In this document: one piece after another, positions 58,701-64,000 of the stretch
Layout: each line of letters opens with the position of its first letter
How positions within the stretch are numbered: position 1 is the first letter of the stretch
DNA from: Ricinus communis
Taxonomy: Eukaryota; Streptophyta; Magnoliopsida; Malpighiales; Euphorbiaceae
Assembly (NCBI RefSeq): GCF_019578655.1
Contig: NC_063262.1
Span: 16,189,582-16,253,581 of the forward strand
Length of the DNA stretch: 64,000 nt
Direction of reading: 5' to 3'
Position numbers and translations under genes: made by a program
The notes under the pieces: model-generated
Seen by the model: only the letters and a program-made list of their open reading frames with translations
Told to the model about the DNA's origin: nothing
Databases searched by the model: none

Positions 58701-61053
58701 CTATGCCTACAGATATGGTTGGATATATTCGAAGAAGCTGGGAGATCACTTATTGTGACTACTCCAATTCTTCTAGCCTCAGTAGAAACCATGAATTACT
58801 AGAAAGATCTCGGCAGGTACATAAATAATGTCACTTTACTCTTCAAATAGAAACGAATTCTGTTGTAATCTAAGAAATAAATTTTCTAATAGGAATTGAA
58901 TTGGATATGATATTTCATTATGTTAGATCATCATTCTCACACCTCATCTTTCAACATAAGAGGACTCACTTTTTTATCATTTGTTTTGAACTGAATAGAA
59001 AAACCAATAATTATATGTTTTCAATGAAATTGCTTAGGTATTAATCTGTTCATCTGATCTAACATCTTTTCAATTCCTTCATTATAGAAACATTTGAATT
59101 CTATTGCTGGAAGAAGCTACAATTATTATGAAGAGTCTCATAGTGCAGAAAGAAACTTTTCACCACAATCAGATAGCTCAGCTGCCATTTGTTCGTATAG
59201 TCCAACTTCCCAGATAAGCTCTGTATCAATCAATTCTCCAGGAGTATCCTCAATAGTCGAAAGTAATTATTTTGATCAATATTCAGAACAGTTAGATGTT
59301 CAAAACCAAATACGAGATGAATGCGTCCAGTATCGACAGGACGCAGTATGTTTAAATGAATTAACAGTCTCTTGTCTCTCACATCATTTGGAGTATGATC
59401 AAGAGCAGGATAATATGCCATCTCAATCTTCTCTGGATTCAAATGTTACCTTAGGTAGTCTGGATTTTAGTGCTGAAAGTCGAGCTAGAAATAGCCATAG
59501 AAATACTTTAGAGGACCAAATATATGTTGATCCTAGTATGGAAGATCCCTCAGTTGTGGGGGATTCTGCGGAATGCAGCAGACCAGAAAGTAATACCACT
59601 GATGATTGCCCATCAATATCAGCTATTATTACCCATGAAACTTGTCCTGGTGATTTTGGAATGCTTGATGGGAAAGACGGTCTTTTTGATGCATGTGTAG
59701 GTGTTGGCTCCTTTAGCTTGGAAGAATCTAGAACTCCTGAAAGTAAACTTAGAAGCCAATGCGTTGATGGTGATGATGTTGAGGTGTTTTCTATTGCCAG
59801 TGTGACTTCCAACTTAATTCCAGAGCAGAACTTGGACTTTTTTAATCACTTGGATGCAGAAAAAGCATTTAAAAATGTCTGGGTTCCTGATTCAGCACAA
59901 AGCAGCCCAAGTGCTTTGGACGAGAAATGCAAGGAAGGGTCCAAACCTCAAGATGTTATCAAATATGGAAAGCCAGGTCAGAGATTAACAACGAACAAGA
60001 AGGAAGAAGCTCTTCATGACATGAAAGGCATGGATATTGGCTTCTCTAGTCCACAATATTTAAATAACTGCAATGCTAGATATTTGGATCCTGCGATCTC
60101 ATATGATAACAGCATGGACATGCCTCAAACAATTCCGAATGTTGTAGATGAGGGAGAAAAGCTGTTTGCTGGTCAATCCTGCTTTGGAATTGGGTCTCCC
60201 CAGTGGGATCAGAAAGGAAAATGCCAAATTGCTGTAATTCCAAACACAAATAGTGGTCATGGAGCTTCATGTGTATCTCTCTCACCACTAGATTTGAACA
60301 AGGAAAATCTTCAACTTTTTCAAAAAGTTAGAGGAGGTGCCTTGTGTCTGGAGAACATGGAGTCTTTTGTTGCTGATAATGATACAAAGGTGAGTAGCCC
60401 CAATATGGTCAAATTAGACTGTGATAATGGCAAGCAGCCAAATCAATGGTTTTCATCTTCATGCTATGATGACATTATAAGCAGAAGACATGAGGACTTA
60501 AATGCTTCAAGCAATGTTGTAGTGGAAAGTGAAAATGTCAACAAGGTGCACGTCTTTTTATTATTGGTTATGGTATTTGAGTTTTTCCCCTTTGTATTAT
60601 GACTTCCAATTCCAACTTTCTATAACTTTAGTATTCTTGGTACATAGGATGAAGCGAGAAATGAAAACTTGCAGCTGTCAACAGATGAAAATTCAGATGG
60701 AGTTGACAATCCTATTGTAGGAATCGCAGAGTGCAAGCCTCAGAAAATGCCATTTCTTAAATCTGTTGTAAAGGGAACTGCAGTTCTTGGTGCTATGTTT
60801 CTTTTGCTTCACTTCAGGTTTGTTCGAATATGACTTACTGATCCAAATGTGTATATTAGATGACCTACACTTGCCAATTTGTTTTCCTAACTTGCATCGC
60901 AGGAAAAGTGGCAGAGAGAAATCAAAGGAGTCAAGTGAGCAATCTAATAGAAAAAGGAATGTGAATGGTGGGGATTTCTTATCAGTGAAGGGGCAAAGGA
61001 ATCATACAGCCGATGGTGTATATCCAGCAGAAAAGCTAAAGCTTGGACATTAA
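55733..61053 (+). CDS. Calponin-homology-domain-like protein with C-terminal hydrophobic segment (8 exons, 790 aa)
   Basis: Exons: 55733-55813, 56794-56885, 57332-57470, 58428-58559, 58667-58816, 59088-60545, 60648-60817 and 60903-61053. All introns are GT..AG and phases agree across joins. The ATG at 55733 begins MVAQGGDSSPSWAEST. Residues about 28-150 look like a calponin-homology fold: TRIWLGEVLQTRLSERIS, DLLADGELLFEVSRELW, NVDSFLKICKILGLAGIDIF, DVVEKRDTRKVCMCIRALS. CH domains bind actin, microtubules or signalling partners; which applies here is unknown. Residues 199-684 come from one 1458-bp exon, rich in Ser, Asp and Asn, probably disordered. Residues about 723-740 (VVKGTAVLGAMFLLLHF) are hydrophobic, followed by a basic RKSGREKSKESS stretch, so a membrane anchor is possible. 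There are no in-frame stops or shifts, and this is the only intact host gene here. Exact product name not recognised. Confidence 0.88.
56133..56150. repeat. Poly-T run in intron 1
   Basis: Eighteen consecutive T in the first intron. Confidence 0.9.
57901..57922. repeat. (GA)n microsatellite in intron 3
   Basis: Eleven GA units followed by AAGGGAGAGA, within the intron 57471-58427. Likely polymorphic. Confidence 0.9.
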
Positions 61054-61336
61054 TAAGATGGAATACAAGTTAATCAGGGATAAATATTTGAACTATCAAG
61101 CGTGGGCATAGAAGCATATATGAAAGCAAGGGAGGAGAACTCAGATTGGAATGTGTACAATGGCGGAAGGAATTTATAGGTAACTAGTGGATGAAGAATG
61201 CATGATATATAAAATAGAAAAGACGACCAATTCTGATGTAGACAAAAAGAAGGAAAGACTTTATGGAGGTACAAGAAGAAAACAGCGAGTGCATATGTTT
61301 ATACAGAAGCACATCTGAGCTGTTCCTTTATGGATG
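61054..61336 (+). other. Probable 3' UTR of the CH-domain gene
   Basis: Purine-rich, moderately GC sequence after the stop with no further frame. The exact poly(A) site cannot be fixed. Confidence 0.5.
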
Positions 61337-62060
61337 GTCAATTTGTCCCCAAAGAGTCAAATACATTCAATTTGAATTTTTTCAGGAGTATTGAATTTTT
61401 TCAGCAAATACTCCTAAGAACTTATATCCCCGATCAAGTACATTCAATTTAAATTTTTTCAGCAAATAATTATTTGAACTTGTATCTAAGGATCAAACAT
61501 ATCTAATTTAAAAATAATATTTATTTTATTAATTTACCGATACAATATTTAGTGACGCTCTATATAAAAGCATACTTGATAAAATTTAAAATTCAGATTT
61601 AATTTATCAGAAAATGACAAGTTATGAGCCTCTTTATTAAGAAAGTAGAAAGTTGAAGTTTGATTTATTTAATCTTTGTAAAGTTAAAATTTGACATAAC
61701 AATCTTTCAAAAGTTGAAATTTGATTTATTGAATACTTGTTATTTTTAGGTCAATTAATATTTTAAATTTTATTAAATACACTTTTATATATAGCACGTC
61801 ACTAAATATTGTATTAGTAAATTAATGAAATTAATATTATTTTTAATTTTTATAATTCAAATTAAATCTAAAAATTTTAATATTTTTTCACTTTTTAAAA
61901 AGTTTAAGCTTGGTGTATTTGACCCTTAAATTTGGTGAGTTATTTGCTGAAAAAAATTAAATTAAATGTGACATAAGTTTATGAGCTATTTATTGAAAAA
62001 AATTAAATTAAATATATTTGACCTTTAAACATAAATTTAAGGAGCAAATTGACACTTTGT
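61337..62060. mobile_element. Fold-back / MITE-like element with long inverted arms
   Basis: The left arm, GGTCAATTTGTCCCCAAAGAGTCAAATACATTCAATTTGAATTTTTT, is matched in reverse by the right end (TTAAATATATTTGACC..GGAGCAAATTGACACTTTGTC, about 62005-62060). A second inner pair lies at 61495-61600 and 61765-61880 (AATATTTAGTGACG versus CGTCACTAAATATT). There is no ORF. The left arm phrase is duplicated at 61366-61410 and 61435-61460. Boundaries are approximate and no target duplication was confirmed. Confidence 0.65.
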
Positions 62061-62849
62061 CCGTTTCTTTATGTGATGCTATATCAACAATACTCCACTT
62101 TTGCAGTCAGTGCTCCTGTTAAGAGACGATTAGTTCTCCCCCTGGGAAATTAGTGCTCCTGGGAAATTAGTGCTCCTGTTATGTTTTTATGTTTCCAATC
62201 ATAGGCTAGATTAAAATGGAAGCTAGCTTTTGCAAATGTTGAGTCTGTTATTGAGATTTTTGGGTGTTTATCATTTTGGTTTACCAATGTTAAACTTATC
62301 AAGAGTAATTTAAAATATCATAAATCTTTTTCTCTAGGTCCATATTAAAAAGAAAGAAATGATTAAATTTTTCATATCGTAGTTAAAAATTATTAATTTT
62401 TAAAATTTTCAAAATTAAAATAAATTAAGAAAATTGAAAAAATTTGGTTTTGATGATAATGAATGTTGTCCTTTTTATATTAGGGAAAAAGAAATTTTAC
62501 ATTTGAGCTTTAATTGTGGTATTTTAGAGTTTTAATTATATGTTTTATACATAAAAAATAGTAAAATGTGTGTTTTTACCTCACTTAACTTTAATTGTCT
62601 ATTTTCAAATAATATTAATTAAAAAAAATTATGGAGTAACATACTTAAAGAAGGAGCTTAAGAGGACGCGTTTGTGTCAAAACTAAAGACTGAGATACGT
62701 GGACTTACATCACTTGGGAGCAATTCAGTCTTTTTATTTCTTAAGTATTCTTATTTAGTTACTTATTTATAATAATTAACAGTTGTGATAAGGACAATTT
62801 TTAGAAGATTTTATTCATAGTCGATGCTTTATAAAGAATTAGATATTGA
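62061..62849. other. AT-rich intergenic sequence
   Basis: No gene. A short direct duplication, GGGAAATTAGTGCTCCTG, lies at about 62145-62180. Confidence 0.6.
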
Positions 62850-64000
62850 TTGTTGGATATTAATTTAACGCTCGAAACTACCATGATGTGTTATCATTTA
62901 TTTATGAAGTAAGCAATCTATCTCATAAGGTTAAGGAATATGAATTCCGAGATAAATATATGGGTGCTTGTTACAAGAACAAGTTCATTGAATAATGACC
63001 CTATTGAGTAGTCCATATGGAATTTATCCCAAGTGTCTATGGACAATACTCTTGTGACAATCATGTAAGACATGATTCTTAGACTTGAGATAACAGTATT
63101 ATCTTATATAAGGATTACTACACTTTAATACTATCTTATATTCTTCTATCCATGGAGTGCTTAAGAAATAATCATTGGGTATAGTATTACCAATAAAAAA
63201 TTCATTGCCCAATGTAGTATATCATGGGATCTTATCCAGATGATTCTTATATATTTTAACATAGAAATCCTTGGCCAAGATTGTTTAAATGAAGATTATG
63301 GAAAGTGTTTCATAGATCTTATTCAAGATGTTATATGCAATTATCAAGAATAAATTAAAAATTAATTAATTAAGAGATAATGGGCCTTGTATAATGGGCC
63401 TATGATAGGTTATTATCCATAGATTAGTTTTTACATTAATTAAATTCTATTTCGGATAACAACGCCAACTTAAAGTAAGTTAGAATTTTGTAGAAATCCT
63501 AAACCTTTAACAACTTTGATTAAAGGCCATATATATAGAAAGAGATGCATATGGGGAGGTAAGGATTAAGGTTGAAGGGTGGTGGCACATCTAAGAAAGA
63601 AAAATATTTTCTTTGAGATACATACCCTAAATGAATTAAACAATAAGATTAATTGATTCATCCCCTCTTACTTAGAACTAGCATTCAATCTCCAACATAT
63701 CTTCTCAATCTCCTAAAAGTGGTTTAGTGAAATCTTTGCTTAGAAGCTTGTGCCGATCACCAAAAGAGGCTGGTCACTTGAGTAGCTTTAAAGTGCATCA
63801 ATCATTCTTGAAGAATCAAGAATCAAGAATCAACAAAGTAAGAAGCGCTCCTTGGATTGGCCGAAATCTCCCTTTGTAAGCCTTCTCTATCTTTTGCTTG
63901 TTTTGTGTATTAGGACTATCTTAATCAATAAGATCCTTGGTGGGAATTGAGAAAAAAATTAAATTGCTTACATTGCGCCTTTTCTTATGTTTTAATATCA
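62850..64000 (+). repeat. Possible LTR (Ty1/copia type), runs off window
   Basis: Starts with TGTTGGATATTAATTTAACG near 62853 and continues without coding potential to the window end. The layout (AT-rich U3, GGGCCTATGATAGG, a later TATATATAGAAAGAG, then a mixed leader with GAAGAATCAAGAATCAAGAATC) resembles plant copia LTRs. Neither a partner LTR nor a primer site is inside the window. Confidence 0.3.

Noticed and set aside
1..64000. tRNA and rRNA genes
   Set aside because: None recognised by eye; the tRNA-like strings found are short primer-binding sites next to LTRs.

Overview
The window is plant nuclear DNA, most likely from a eudicot. It has one intact intron-bearing gene with canonical GT..AG introns in an AT-rich background. 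Everything else is a dense nest of plant LTR retrotransposons of the Ty3/gypsy Athila and Tat (Ogre/Retand-like) lineages, plus one element with long LTRs and an initiator-tRNA-Met primer site. I cannot name the species.

Layout. 1-2201: 3' end of an Athila-like element (noncoding tail, polypurine tract, 3' LTR) inserted into a second Athila element, B. 2202-12930: element B on the plus strand, with protease tail, RT, RNase H, integrase, env-like ORF, polypurine tract and the start of its 3' LTR. B is split by two solo LTRs: 3873-5325 (minus) and 6279-7767 (plus, perfect TSD GGTAT). 12931-30451: a decayed Tat-lineage element, E, on the minus strand. Read right to left it has a gag tail, protease, G-patch segment, RT, RNase H, a second RNase H and an integrase zinc finger. 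Three later insertions cut it: a solo LTR at 13209-14490 (TSD TAGTT), a complete non-autonomous element D at 15805-21974 (TSD CTGCT), and its relative F at 23224-29204. 30452-32994: two more LTRs. 32995-35590: a third Athila fragment, G (gag, protease, RT).

35591-39225 holds dispersed repeats and a degenerate minisatellite. 39226-44098 is element H, a deletion derivative with a 2.9-kb 5' LTR, a tRNA-iMet primer site and only the end of its 3' LTR, flanked by TSD CCCAC. 44405-46250 is a broken plant-mobile-domain (PMD) gene whose exon structure is still readable. It is followed by an LTR with a tRNA-Asp-type primer site (46550-47973), low-copy-looking repeats, a hAT-like MITE (50045-50642), one arm of a dispersed inverted repeat and a probable second PMD fragment on the minus strand. 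51931-55480 is an AT-rich desert.

The one real host gene is at 55733-61053 on the plus strand. It has eight exons and encodes a 790-residue protein with an N-terminal calponin-homology-like domain, a long Ser/Asp-rich middle in one large exon, and a hydrophobic segment near the C terminus. Its 3' side carries a fold-back/MITE-like element (61337-62060) and then a possible Ty1/copia-type LTR running off the window.

The most interesting signals are: (1) arrays of CACGGCCGTG-type palindromes just upstream of a TATA box in nearly every Athila-type LTR, gaining and losing units even between the two LTRs of one element; (2) a similar palindrome array plus TATA plus 5'-leader intron inside element B, in front of the env-like ORF, suggesting an internal promoter; (3) a compact gag-derived reading frame kept in two copies of a non-autonomous family; (4) PMD gene copies embedded in the repeat nest.
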